From Cryptomeria japonica (Eukaryota > Streptophyta > Pinopsida > Cupressales > Cupressaceae), in contig NC_081411.1 in the NCBI RefSeq assembly GCF_030272615.1, positions 827,814,897 to 827,878,896 of the forward strand: a stretch of 64,000 nucleotides of DNA, read 5' to 3'. The number at the start of each line of letters is the position of its first letter. Within the stretch, counting starts at the first letter, position 1. Below are positions 48,256 to 59,865 of the stretch, piece by piece. The notes beneath the pieces were generated by a model. It was not told where the DNA came from. It ran no database searches and saw only the letters and a program-made list of their open reading frames with translations. The position numbers were made by a program, and so were the translations under genes.

Positions 48256-48635
48256 ATGGGGGTATTCTTCTGTCTCAACTCTCTCATCTTTTTCACAAAT
48301 AGTATTAAGTTGTGATCTTTAAACTAAATAGTATTCTTCTGTTTCAGTTATCAGAGCAGCTATTTAAAAGTCTATAAACTCAGAATGTTTTGGAAATGTT
48401 TTACTAAGAGACCACTTGCGTTGATTGTGTGCAGGTGGTTGAGCTGAGAGTGGGTATGCACTGTGATAAGTGCATACAAGAAATCAAGAGAGCAATACGG
48501 AGACTGGAAGGAATAGAGACATACAGAGTGGATAAAGTATTACATAAAGTCACTGTCACAGGTGACGTCACACCCAAAATGGTGTTGAAGACATTGATTA
48601 GATCAGGGAAGCCTGCCTCCTATTGGGTCACTTAA
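48256..48635 (+). CDS. Small heavy-metal-associated (HMA) domain protein, two exons
   Basis: Exons 48256-48261 (ATGGGG) and 48435-48635 (TAA 48633-48635) give 68 residues beginning MGVVELRVGMHCDKC. The HMA fold binds soft metal ions through MxCxxC, here MHCDKC at residues 10-15. The pattern of hydrophobic positions (VVELRV, AIRRLEGIETYRVDK, KVTVTGDV, VLKTLIRSG) fits the ferredoxin-like fold over nearly the full length. Plant HMA proteins of this kind act as cytosolic metallochaperones or stress proteins. There is no C-terminal CaaX box (it ends SYWVT), so it is a plain HMA protein rather than an isoprenylated HIPP. The two-codon first exon relies on donor GG|GTATTC and acceptor TGTGCAG. A frame opening at 48429 instead would start inside the acceptor. 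The frame is intact and has a TATA box upstream. Confidence 0.82.
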
Positions 48636-48846
48636 TCAATCCCACTCAAAGAGAAATTATAAGGAATTCATTGATAGCTCACAAATCAGATTCTATAAAA
48701 AGAGGCGTCCAAATTACTTTCAGAAAAAAGTCTTGGAATTTGCAAGAGTCCAAATTGTACATTTTCCGGTGTAGTTTCAACTATGATTCTTTGTTTATTG
48801 GTGATGGGGTGTTATTAAAATGTAAAATGTAGCCTTTGTTGCCACT

Positions 48847-48852
48847 AATAAA
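48847..48852 (+). terminator. Possible poly(A) signal of the HMA gene
   Basis: AATAAA about 210 bases after the stop codon, in AT-rich DNA. Confidence 0.4.
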
Positions 48853-51214
48853 TCTGCATATCTTATGTGCATTAGGATAGAGATGAAGGTAAGGTGAGGC
48901 TTGTGATGTTGATTAGCTGAAAGCCCATTCTTTTGGACACTATGTAGGCTGATGTAGGGGAATAAAAGCGGATTCTTTTCTGCATATACAAACTGTTAAC
49001 TTTTATTCTTCTTTTTTTATTAATAATATTCGTATGTTGTAAGTCTACTTTCTCCTTGTTATTGTGTCTTGATCTTTAGTGTGACGTTTTATTCTATTGA
49101 AATGAATTGTCAAAATAATGATTAATTGTCCGATTTTGTTTCTAGAAATTAAGTTAATTTTATTATAAATAATTTGTAAGAGTTATTTTAATTATGTTGA
49201 GAGGCATAATTTATATTAGAAATAATGTTGGAGTATAATATTGTGAGTATGCTTACAAGAATTCTTCATTGTTAACAAAATAATTGAAATCTTGGAAAAT
49301 TTAGTTTTAGAATCATGAAATTTTTACAGTCCATAATATTATAGAGTTTGATTTGAAATGTTGGGCATTAGAAATTTTTTATTTGTAAGTGATTTCATAT
49401 TAAAGAAGTAAAACTAAGGTATTTTAGCCAATCAACATCAATATCAGCATCAAAACATCAACACCTTTTACTACTATGAACTAAGTACAAAATAGATATC
49501 CCCTATTATTGGGTCTTTAGGTTCAACTCTATTGATGTACATAGGAATGTGATCAATGAAATCTACAACACTAGCTCAAACCTTTGTCAAAGGTATCAAA
49601 GATGAAACTACTACAACAATGACCACCTCTATTGTACCATAAATATCAAAATGCTTTTGAAACAATGTCATTAACTAAAAATAAAACAATGATATTTGAC
49701 CAAAATTTACTTAACATTATTTACAGATATAATGATTAAAAATAGTAAAATTTTCCTTAGTGAAAGTTTATATATGACCACCACCATTAACAGTTGTTGA
49801 TGTTGAAGGTCCAACATCCACATATTTGTCATTAAATGTCAATTTTAGGATACCATTCATATATAAAAAATAAATTATATGCAATATATTTGTTACTTTG
49901 ATATAAATTTCATACCTATGGACTCAACATGGCTACATAGTTAGGAGATGAAGGGCTGACATATGTAGGACGAACACTTTGACCCTAGAATTTTATTACA
50001 CACAATTCTTTATATTATTTTTCATTTATAGTAGATTAATATATTTAATCTTAGATTTCATAAGAAATAGTAATAAATTATAGAGCCTTATTGGAAACCG
50101 TTCCTTAATCAATCCCATCCATCAATATGGTATTATATAATACAGGAGTATCCTCTACATGGCCTTGTATATCTATCTATCTATCTATCATACTCTTGAA
50201 ATTTTGGAGAATTCTCTATAGTGTACGTGTCCTCAACATCCTCAGACCCATAATCACAAATCAACAACAAAAATGAAGTGAGCATTAATACCTGGAAGCC
50301 TCATCCTCCATCCCCTATTAAATGGTCTACAATGTTGCATTAAGGCTTGTGTGAGGGATTTGATCTTGGTTGTAAAATCTCCACCTCAATACTCTTCTTC
50401 ATAGTAGAAGGGATCATCGCATGCTGAATGTTTGTCTTATCTAGGGGTTTTGATATTTGGTCCTAGGAACAATGTGCCCCCTCTTTGTCTTATGCAAAGC
50501 CTTCATCTCTATCTTATAAATCTCACATCCCAAATTATTTGAGATCTCATTAAGGATAAACTCAATAGATTTTCCTCGAGAAATATTAGGGGACCTTATT
50601 ATCGTTGCATGGATTATGGTAGAGAAATCATCAACCTCCCATCCAAATTTTTTCTTATTCCTCGGTGTTGGGGACCTCATTATTGTTGCATGGGTTATTG
50701 TAAAGAAATCGTCCACCTCCTATTCAATTTTTTTTTTCTTATTTCTTGGTGTTGGCACCAATGGATAGAGAATCTCTTGCAAATTTTGTGCAAGGGTGCA
50801 TTAGTTCTTCAATAAAAATTTGCACAAATTTGATTTTAACTTTTTTCTCTTTTACTTGTTGATATGATTATTTTTTAAAATAGAATAACCGTGTATTCTT
50901 CCTATGTTTGAATCATATGTTTATTTCATCACTAACGAAATCTATATAAGAAATAACAAATTCCATTAATGTCACGAGGGCTCTTTGATGTGAACTAGTT
51001 GTATTAGGACTTTTCAATATATCAATCAATGTTTGGAGTTTATTTTTGTTGGTTTCCTTGAACTACTAAATTTACTCATGTATCATGAGGAAGTCTAAGA
51101 ATAGATGGAGGAATTTCAATAGAGTTAGGTCTTTCTTGCTCTTTAGTATGAATTTTCTCCACACAATTTAGTGAATTATTTTTTGGGGGTGTTGAAGAAG
51201 GATTTTCAATTCCT
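48853..51214. other. No gene seen; (ATCT)n and a ~96-bp tandem duplication
   Basis: A short (ATCT)n run lies at about 50170-50190. 50590-50685 and 50686-50770 are two diverged tandem copies (each with GGGGACCT(T/C)ATTAT and ending CTCGGTGTTGG or CTTGGTGTTGG). The reverse strand codes the repeated peptide VDDF(F/S)TI(T/I)HATI(M/I)RSP in an open frame of unknown origin. The rest is AT-rich. Confidence 0.4.
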
Positions 51215-53678
51215 TTTTTATTTATTTTTGAATCAAAACACATGAAAAGAAATTTTATTTTATTTTCATTTAAACCACCAAAAAACTAAAAACCTCACCT
51301 CCTTGACATTACACATGTCATGGTGGCATCACATGCTAGCTTGATTGCACCTCAATAGTTTGAAAATGTGTGCATACTTTTCGTCACTAGCATTTGGGTG
51401 TTGAGAGAAATGGGGTTAGACTTAAATGAGCTCAACCATATATTTTTAGTTTTCAAACAAAATGTGAGACATTATAACATGCTTGCATTTCCCTTTGATG
51501 GACCAAAAAGTGGTTGTGGCCATTTTTCTATATCGCATACCCCATATGTGCACATGCACTAAGCACTAAACACTAAAGCTATTGAGTTATGGTCCAATTG
51601 AGATCAAAGAAAAAGTAAGACAAAATTATTTTCCAAAAGAAATTAAAATCTTCTCAGTGATGAATGTTGATGAGTGACACTTGTTCAAGCCCTCCATGTT
51701 GGATGAAGCGTAAGAAGTCTTATTCGATTTTACACCTAAAGATATGGAGGAGAGCCTAAAAAATGACATCATTGTTAGCAAGAAGGTGAAGTAAATTAGG
51801 CATGGTTAAAATGAATCATGTTTGACCAGATTGAAGGGCAACTACCTAGTAAGACCAAGTGGATGTCAAGAGAAGATGTGGGTAAGTAGTACCCATACTT
51901 GATTAAGTCCTACAACTTTTGGGGACCAAAAAATCTATAATTAGGGAGACATGATAGAAAATTCAAGTCACCTTTTTAAAGTAGTTCCTGGAGATAGAGT
52001 TACTATTGGTACTAAAGTTATCAAGAAATATGGAAATCCATTTTTGTACCAATTTTTTTAAATTCTATATTTGAGAAGTTCTTATAATTGAGACAATAGT
52101 CTACTTGTTCAAAACAATTTTGTTAATCTTTGATCAAATTATAGATAATAGACAAGAGTCAAAAACTAATTTGGTGTGGTTTCCACTTACAACAAGGGGA
52201 AAAAACTCTTCACCATGATAAAATTGTGATAAGTGGTGAACTCTATATTATGACAAGTGCCAAAAATGTCCTAATATGGACATGGGATAGAATAAGAAGA
52301 GTTTATGGTTACCAAATGGTATTTGCAACACTTGTTACTCATTTTGACCTGCTAATGACAAATAGAGGGATGCTTTTAAGTGTTATAAAGTTGATTTTGG
52401 GTGATATAATAGGAGTGAAAGAGCTTGAAACAGGTTGTAATAGCCCCAATCAGATAAGATGTTGATGTACATTTATATGACGGTACTTAAGATAGGGATG
52501 GAGTGATTGGGTTTATACTTTTCTTAGTTTTTAAATCCATTTAAATGATATATCTAGTTGTACATGATATTTTGTATGTTTTACATACAATGTTTTGTGC
52601 CATATTTTACATGTTTGTTCATAATGTTTGAATTTCTTGATTTTCCTTGCTTTGGCTGGTAAACAATGCATTTGAGAGTTTGGAAGTTAGAGTTAATATT
52701 GAAATCCATCTTATAGTTATTTTGAGGTTTCTAAACCTAACATTTATAAATCATACTGTCATTGAAGGTCTTGAACCTTGTATTCTCATTGAGTATTATC
52801 TCTTAACTAGATGATAATATTAACCCATTATCATTTGATTGATACTCTAGGATAAAATAATACAAGTTTTGTTGACAATGTAAAAAATTAAGAGCGTCTA
52901 TGGTTCTTGTCTCTACATTGATCTTTGAGGGAAACAACCAATATGTATATATATTTTTCATGTGATTGGTTATGCTAAAAGAACATGGTGTTATTTAAGT
53001 AATGTGGTGGTCTTGATTCTTTCCATAAGATTTTCTCAAATTTCTATTGTGATGTAGAAGGCTTGAAGTCCACAAGGATCCTATGTCATCCAACAATAGT
53101 GGTAGTTTGATTTTGGTTTTTGCTATAATTTTGATGTGTGATTTTTAGGTGATTCCTTATTGATGTGTTTTTAAGGTTACTACTTTTGGTCATTTTTGAG
53201 TCTTTTTTATGTTTGACGTAAACAAATTATTGTGTAGTTTCTTATTTTTATCTGCTTATGTTTTTTCCTCAATTTTTTTGTCAGGTGTCAGATCGAACTC
53301 CATGATCCAACATGTAGTGTAATTATTATTACTTACACAATTTACAATTTAATCACTATGATTTCTCTTGTCCACATGAATACATTTTATTTGTTTTATT
53401 GCACTTTGTTGATTTTGATAGTTCATTGATAGGGTCCACATAATTGATGTGTGCATAAAACAAAGAACCACATATCCATGTGGCATTGTGTTTGGTTGTT
53501 TATTTTTTGGGGCCCGTTTATGAAGAGTATTCATTTTGTGGTGTTGGATCCTCCATGCATTTCCTTATGGTCCTTGTCATAGTCATAACCTGTGACAAAT
53601 TTGGTTATGTTGTTTAGCTTGAGAAATTTAGTGAGGGACAACATATGAAAGGCATTTTCTTTCTTCTACTACAATCAT
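51215..53678. repeat. Duplicated segment, copy B (empty-site copy)
   Basis: Aligns with copy A (43110-47755) but lacks the solo LTR and LINE-like unit. It carries about 700 bases (52950-53645) absent from copy A. Similarity to A stops at the base where the CACTA end begins (53679): copy A continues TCATTACTGG while copy B reads TCATCACTAG. The open stretch around 52226-52465 includes IMTSAKNVLIWTW, which is also recognisable in copy A; the protein family is not recognised. Confidence 0.8.
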
Positions 53679-53859
53679 CACTAGTACATTTGGAGTGGTT
53701 TTCCGATGAGAATTTCCAATGAGCAATGTGATTTCTTTTGTTTTGTCGAATTAATTTGTGTTTTTTTTCAAAAATTACCTTGTGTTCATTGGAATTCTGA
53801 CGTGTTAAAATTTCACGTCGTAATTGGGACGAGAAACTGATGAACATTTCTGACCGTGA
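53679..53859 (+). mobile_element. Left end of a CACTA transposon, cut by the gypsy element
   Basis: Begins CACTAGTACATTTGG, matching CACTAATACATTTGG at 57570 in 14 of 15 positions. It continues with TTCCGATGAG and TTCCAATGAG repeats, a T-run and GGAATTCTGACG, all also present in the 57570 element. Copy A of the duplicated segment (47749) supplies the uninterrupted site, which confirms the boundary. The rest of the transposon should lie beyond the gypsy element, outside the window. Confidence 0.7.
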
Positions 53860-55452
53860 TGTAGAATGAGTTGTCTCTCACCAGTTTGTGCTACCTTGTC
53901 TAGGTATCTCCTCCAAGCTACACAAGAACCATCCAATGATTCTACACCTCACACCCTCCAAGGGTCTGCAAGACTTACCCTCTTTGAAATTCCCAAGGTC
54001 CTTAGGCTAGGATAAGAACTTGTTGGTTTGTGAGTTCCATTTTCTTGGTTAGGAGACCTTGTTTTCCCACTCTCTTTCACACTGAACCGGAGAGTTCAAC
54101 CCCTCTACCACACGATCTTAATTCCCCACACTACACACATTAGGATGGATGATTTTGGAAGGATTACCAACCTTATTCCTTAATAAAGATCTTTGACACT
54201 TACTAGTTTGGTTTTTTACAAAGAAACTGCACTTTTAGACCTAACCGAAGACCTAATTCTAGTAGCCCTGTCAGTGGGGTATTCTGCATTTATCTACTGA
54301 ACTTCCTTAACAACCCTATGAACTCTTTTACATTCTAGACACCCTTTTTTGGTTTACATACAATATCTCAAAACCGGAGGTGGGTTTTGTTATTAACATA
54401 TCTAACCCTTACTGGTTAATTAGGCCTAATTGCCCCTTCCTAGGCCTAGAAAGTAGGGACTGGTCAAAAATTCTTCATCAGTCTGATTGCCTTTGTGAAC
54501 TAATGTTGATTGAATATCTGTACCTCCACATGGTATTCCAATCCAATCATACTTCACCTCCACCCACTGGATTCACCCAATTAGGGCCCGTTATCCATGA
54601 TTCCTAGTGCTTGCAAACTCAACGTGCCAAGCCTAGGGTATGGTGGCAAATCTTTGGTTCAACTTCCCCTGTCTCAAAACCAAAAAGAAAACATATAATA
54701 CATTTCAACCTAATATTTCACAAGGTTTCAGAGAGGATATCCACCATGGAATGTTAGGTTGGAGCCATTTTCGTCTCAAAACCCTGGTTTTTAGGACCTT
54801 TGAACCCGCTTGCAACAAAATGAAGTTTATTCACAAATTACAACACTTAAAGACTCCAAAAAAAAAAAAAAGAATTTTAGACACCAAGATAACAATCCAT
54901 TTCCCTATTTTGGAAGTGTCAATCTGTACGGGCCGTACAAACTTGCAAAGAACAGACAGTAACTCAGGAAAACACAACAAATGGGAAACCAAATTAGTTT
55001 ATTTGCTTAAGATCTTCAACAAAAACAACAACAAAAACAACAAAAACCATTTATCATTAGTCTTTCCAAGCCTTATATTGGTCTTGGAGTATTTACACAC
55101 GGTCATAACCAACTATGACAACCAACTAGCCGTTGGTGTATGAAAATATTGCAAAGTTGCTATGAGCAACTTTTGCAGCTTTTGCAATTTGTTGCATAGG
55201 TGAGCAAATTTGCTCAAAGCCAAACTTGGTCACTTTCAAATGAATCATACGACCTTAAAAAAATAAAAAAAACATCAACCAACCTACATTAACCCAAAAA
55301 CAACTTATCCTATTAAGTGCTCTACCTGGCACCCTTAAGAGCTCACAAGCCAACATTGGTCAAACAAGGACTCTTAGGGCCCTTACAATAATTTGAACAC
55401 ACACTTAATGACCTCTTGGCCTTATTAAAAAACTAAAAAAATGATTCCAACA
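53860..55452 (-). repeat. Probable 3' LTR of the gypsy element
   Basis: Read on the reverse strand it would begin TGTTGGAATC (55452) and end CTCATTCTACA (53860), fitting TG...CA and lying directly after the pol region. It has LTR-like sequence with no long frame. No partner LTR is in the window and the tract before 55452 is not clearly polypurine, so the borders are provisional. Confidence 0.4.
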
Positions 55453-55499
55453 TCCTAGAAATAAAGTTAGCAAAACTTGCTAAGTGCCCCTGCACCATA

Positions 55500-57569
55500 C
55501 TCCCAGGGTAGGAAGAACTCAAGTCCCTTGAGTGGATAGGGCTTGAACAGTGGTTCCATGCTGTAGTATATCTCCTTCAGACATCCATGTAGCTTTATAT
55601 TTAGGGAGACCTATCCATTTAACCAAGTAGTCTCTATAGACTCCTTTCCTAGTCCTTTTGACAATCTTGGAATCCAAAATGCAATCCAATGTCACCGGTT
55701 GTCTTGGAGGTAGGTCTTGTACCCAATCTACATCTGCAGTAGTAGTAGACTCTTCTTGATTTGCAGTTGAGTGAGTTCATTTATACTGGAACAAATCACA
55801 TACATTAAAGATTGGTGATATACACAAGTTTGGTGGTAGTTCCACCTCATAGGCATTGTTTCCATACTTATGCACAAGCTTAAGAGGTCCAATCTTCTTC
55901 ATGCATAGTTTTCTAGGCTGCCCTTTAGGAAGTATTTCCTTTCTTAGGTAGGCCATAACTAGATCACCTACCTTGTAGTGTACTTCTCTTGTTCTTTTTT
56001 CTTGTTTCTTGTATTTCTCATTGTTTTGTTGCAATATTTTCTTGACTTGTTCATAGATCTCCTTCATATTCTCTGCAAAGTTTTCACCTTGAACACTCCT
56101 ATTGTCCATGGAACTAAGGTCTGCGAGTTCTAAGATACCCCTTGGATGAAATCCATATACTATGTCAAATGGACTCCGACTTGTGATCCTATTGACAGAG
56201 TCATTGAAGGCATACTCTGCTTGTCCTAATACTAGATCCCAAACTTGACCATGTTGTTTGGTGAGACATCTTAGTAAATTACCCAAGGACCTATTTACTA
56301 CTTAAGTTTGACCATCAGATTATGGATGGTATGCGGATGAAAAAGAAAGGTTAGTACCAAGTTTCTTCCACAAGGTTAGCCAAAAGTGGCTCACAAATTT
56401 TGTATCTCTATCACTCATAATGCTAAGTGGTAGACCATAGATCTTTACAATCTCTTTGAAGAAAAACCTTGCTATGTAGGAGGAATCATTAGTGCATTTT
56501 CAAGGCACAAAGTTTGCCATCTTGCTGAATCTATCCACTATGACATAGACACTATCATATCCTCTTGGAGTTCTAGGTAAACCAAGGATAAAGTCCATAC
56601 TCCACACTCCCATGGCCTTGTTGGTATGGCAAGAGGCTGATACAAACCTGCATTGTTGGAGGTACCCCTAGCCCTCTAAAAAATAGCACATTGCTCCACA
56701 AACTTCCTAACATCTGATAGTAGTTTAGGCCAATGATAGAACTTACCAACCTGCTCTAAGGTCTTGTCAAGAACAAAATGTCCACTTAGACTGCCATGAT
56801 GCTTCTCCTTGGTGATATTGTCTCTCATAGAGCACCATGGTATGAAAAGTAGATGTCCTTTAAACAATAAGCCTTCCTGCAACATAAAATTAGAATAGGC
56901 AACAGGACAAGCATTAGCCAACTTTGAGCAAACATCATATGCTTCACCAAAATCTTTGTCACCTTGGTAGAGGTCTTTGAGGTCATTTAACCCCACACTT
57001 TGTAGCTGTACTTCTTGGATGGTGAGAACCATTCTACTTAAGGCATCTGCTACCTTATTGGTGACTCCTTTCTTGTGCTTGATGTAAAAGGTGTAGGCCT
57101 GCAAATACTCAACCCACTTGAGGTATCTTTGATTCAATTTCTCCTGCCCATTCAAAAAACTAAGTGCATGATTATCAGTGTAGACTATGAACTCTTTAGG
57201 TAACAGATAATGCTACCACTTCTCGAGTGCTTGCACCATGAAATATAGCTCTAGATCATAGGTAGAATACTTTTGTTTTGCTTCGTTGAGCTTCTCAGAG
57301 AAAAATGCAACCAGGTGACCTTCTTGGCTCAAAATGACCCCTATAGACAACTTGCTGGCATCACACTCCACAGTGAAGAGATGATTGAAATCAGGGAGAC
57401 TAAGGTAAGGGAGTTCTGCTACCTTTTGTTTTAACAACTCAAACCCCTTGTCTGCTGCACTAGTCCACTTAAACTGACATTTTATCCTACCTTTGATGGT
57501 GTTCAAGATAGGTGCACACACACACAGCTAAATCCTCTAATGATTTTCCTATAAAAAGAAGCCAAACCA
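55500..57569 (-). pseudogene. gypsy pol: RT end, RNase H, integrase, chromodomain (decayed)
   Basis: Reverse-strand order: GLASFYRKIIRGFS (from 57568) is the end of reverse transcriptase. RNase H has TVECDASKLSIGVILSQ and YTDNHALSFL. The integrase zinc-binding region (HHGSLSGHF, then CAIF) lies near 56680-56800. The integrase core follows with [27 protein letters not shown] and AYHP-SDGQT, then VGDLVMAYLRKE and IGPLKLV. The tail near 55600 has YLVKWIGLPKYKATW, as in chromodomains of chromoviruses. Stops interrupt it, for example in KW*HYLLP (57211), and at the CAA-to-TAA site in the HP*SDGQT stretch near 56320. It is non-functional. Confidence 0.92.
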
Positions 57570-58429
57570 CACTAATACATTTGGCCTAAAATTCCGACGA
57601 AGGTTTCCGACAGAGAAGGCATATTGTGACCAATTTTTTTTTTTTTTTGAAAAATGTCTGCATTTGTTGGAATTCTGACGATAATTCAACATTTTGTTTT
57701 GATAGAGAAGGAATTGACAATGAAATTTGTTTTTTTTTTGAAAAAGTGCCCGCGTTCGTCGAAATTCTGATGACCGCAGGCATTACTTAAAAAAAAACCA
57801 AAAAACCAAGTCATTTGATAAACATTAATCCCGCCTCTTTGTCCCATCGACCTCTGCGATATTCACAAAAAAATTGGGCATTACAAGGAGGGAAACAGTT
57901 CTAGATTGCAGTGCCGCCAAGATCCGGTTGAAGAAAAAAGGTAGGGTAATCAACCAATTCATTCACATGATGTTTTCTTGAAGAAAAAATCATTATGTTT
58001 GTGACAATGTGTCAAATTTTATTTATGTATTGATGAAATTGTTTGAAATATACATAGGAGGTTGCATCTGTGTTGGTTGATGATCAAGTTTTATCTTTAT
58101 TATAATGAATTTTCCTGCTCATAATTTTTTTTCCCTAGCTCATATTCAATCTGGTAGAAAAAGAGAAAAATAAGATTGATTTGGATGGTTGATCAAATGA
58201 AATGATCAATTATCCTCTTTATAGGCATAACCTCTTAGGGCAGACCCTAATTAAGGACCGAGATGACCTAAACTTGCGTGATCAAATAGGGAAGAACACA
58301 AATTGTGCCACTCTTGTATTCGACATCCGTTGGAAGTGGCCTGAACGTAGGCTCTAGCTGTGGAGCTTATCTTGGGTATGGATGCCGGTATATATGGTTG
58401 TGCTAGAAACTCCCTGTTGCAGGACCGTC

Positions 58430-59865
58430 AGACCACTATGTAGTGATCGAGTGCCATTTTTTGTTGGTGTTTTGGAAGGGAGGATAAGCATACTATGATA
58501 GGAAGGTGGTATAAAATGGAAGCTGAGAGATATAAGGTTATGAGGTGTGGGTTAGGATAAGATAGGGAGGTAAGTGATGAAGTATGTAATGATGAAAGAG
58601 TAAGTTAGGATATGTTAGGGGTTTGGAAGGTAGGAAAGTGAATGGGGTGAGATAAAAGGATGTGAATGATGGAATGGGGTTTGGTAGGTGAAGTAAAAGT
58701 AAATGTGTATGAGGTTAAGGTTTAGGATAGGATGTAGGAAAGTGAAGGAGGTTAAGAGAGGGGATATGAAAGGTAGATGGGAGGTAATAATGATAGGAAG
58801 TGAGGTAAAGGCTATGAGGTGTGGGTTAGAAAATAGGGTGTTGGAAATGGAATGAAGGGTCATCCATGCCGTAGTGCTTCAAGAGGAGCACATTCACATG
58901 AGGGACAATAAGAGTCATTTCATGTTGTAGTGTACCTCCTTAAACCTTCCACCAATACCAAACTCAATACCAAAATCTTTCCCAATCTCGCTAATGGACT
59001 AACTCAACTCACTATCAAATTGTGACAGTCAATGCAAGGTTTAGGACAATAGTAATTAGGATCTTCTAATTATGGTGGGGCCTAGCCAACATAGGGTTAT
59101 ATGAGGTAGGGGTAAGTTCAATAGTGATGTGTATTAGATTGTCATCAAAGTTTCTTGTTAGTGTTACTTTGTATGAGCACTAACCACTTATTGTCATTTC
59201 ATTATAATCAGTTTGTTATTCCTTATAAGAATTTACAGTATTACCATAATTTGCATAATTTGCATAGATCTAGGACTAGTAAGATCCTTACATAGTTACT
59301 AGGAGTCATGTCAAAGACACATAAAAGCATAATACCCAAGTTAGTAAGATCCTCTAATACTTAGTCATAGATCACATTCTAACAACAAATAAAAGGTCAT
59401 ATCTTGGTAACCTAACTAGTCCATGAGTAGTAGCTCAAAATGTTATCAAAACTAGGTTAGGTTAGGAGCCCCGAGAACCTATAATGTGTCTTATAATGGG
59501 TGTTGAAAATAATCTACACTCAAGCCAACAATGGAATGGTAAGAAAGGGGGCGGTAGCTCAATGGTAGAAAAATTTATTAACAAATAGAATGCCCTAAGT
59601 TGGATTCCTAGCTATTTTATGAGTATTAGCTTAACATTTTCATGCGTAAATAACATCTACTCCCACTACCATAGATCTGACTTCCACCATTTCTCTGTCC
59701 ACAACCTCTAGTCACCTTCATGTACCAAAGCCACTAGTGCCACACCTTTAGTATGAAAAATCCTTCACTTATCATCCACCATATGGCCTATTTATCAAAT
59801 TTATTTCTTCTACATGTAAAAGCCACATGCACAAGATGGAATGACAATTGGTAGATTTAAAAGCC
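58430..59865. repeat. Large tandem duplication in the CACTA 5' region, copy 1
   Basis: Made of part A (58430-59256) and part B (59257-59865). It aligns with copy 2 with a period of 1435 in A. The purine-rich strand gives a matching 82-codon reverse frame in both copies, which I regard as composition, not a gene. Confidence 0.85.
59547..59610 (+). mobile_element. tRNA-derived SINE-like head, copy 1
   Basis: GGGGCGGTAGCTCAATGG with box A TAGCTCAATGG (59555-59565) and box-B-like GTTGGATTCC (59599-59608), 33 bases apart as in tRNA genes. The acceptor stem is not closed, so it is not a working tRNA. Confidence 0.45.

Larger units (their letters stand above)
53860..57569 (-). mobile_element. Ty3/gypsy retrotransposon (chromovirus-type), 3' part
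   Basis: On the reverse strand it runs from reverse transcriptase through RNase H, integrase and a chromodomain-like tail to a presumed 3' LTR. The 5' part (gag, protease, most of reverse transcriptase, 5' LTR) is missing because a CACTA element begins at 57570, in the middle of the reverse-transcriptase frame. It is itself placed inside an older CACTA end at 53679-53859. Confidence 0.85.

Noticed and set aside
59547-59620. Functional tRNA gene
   Set aside because: Box A and box B are present but the acceptor and anticodon stems do not pair, and the sequence recurs inside a duplicated repeat.
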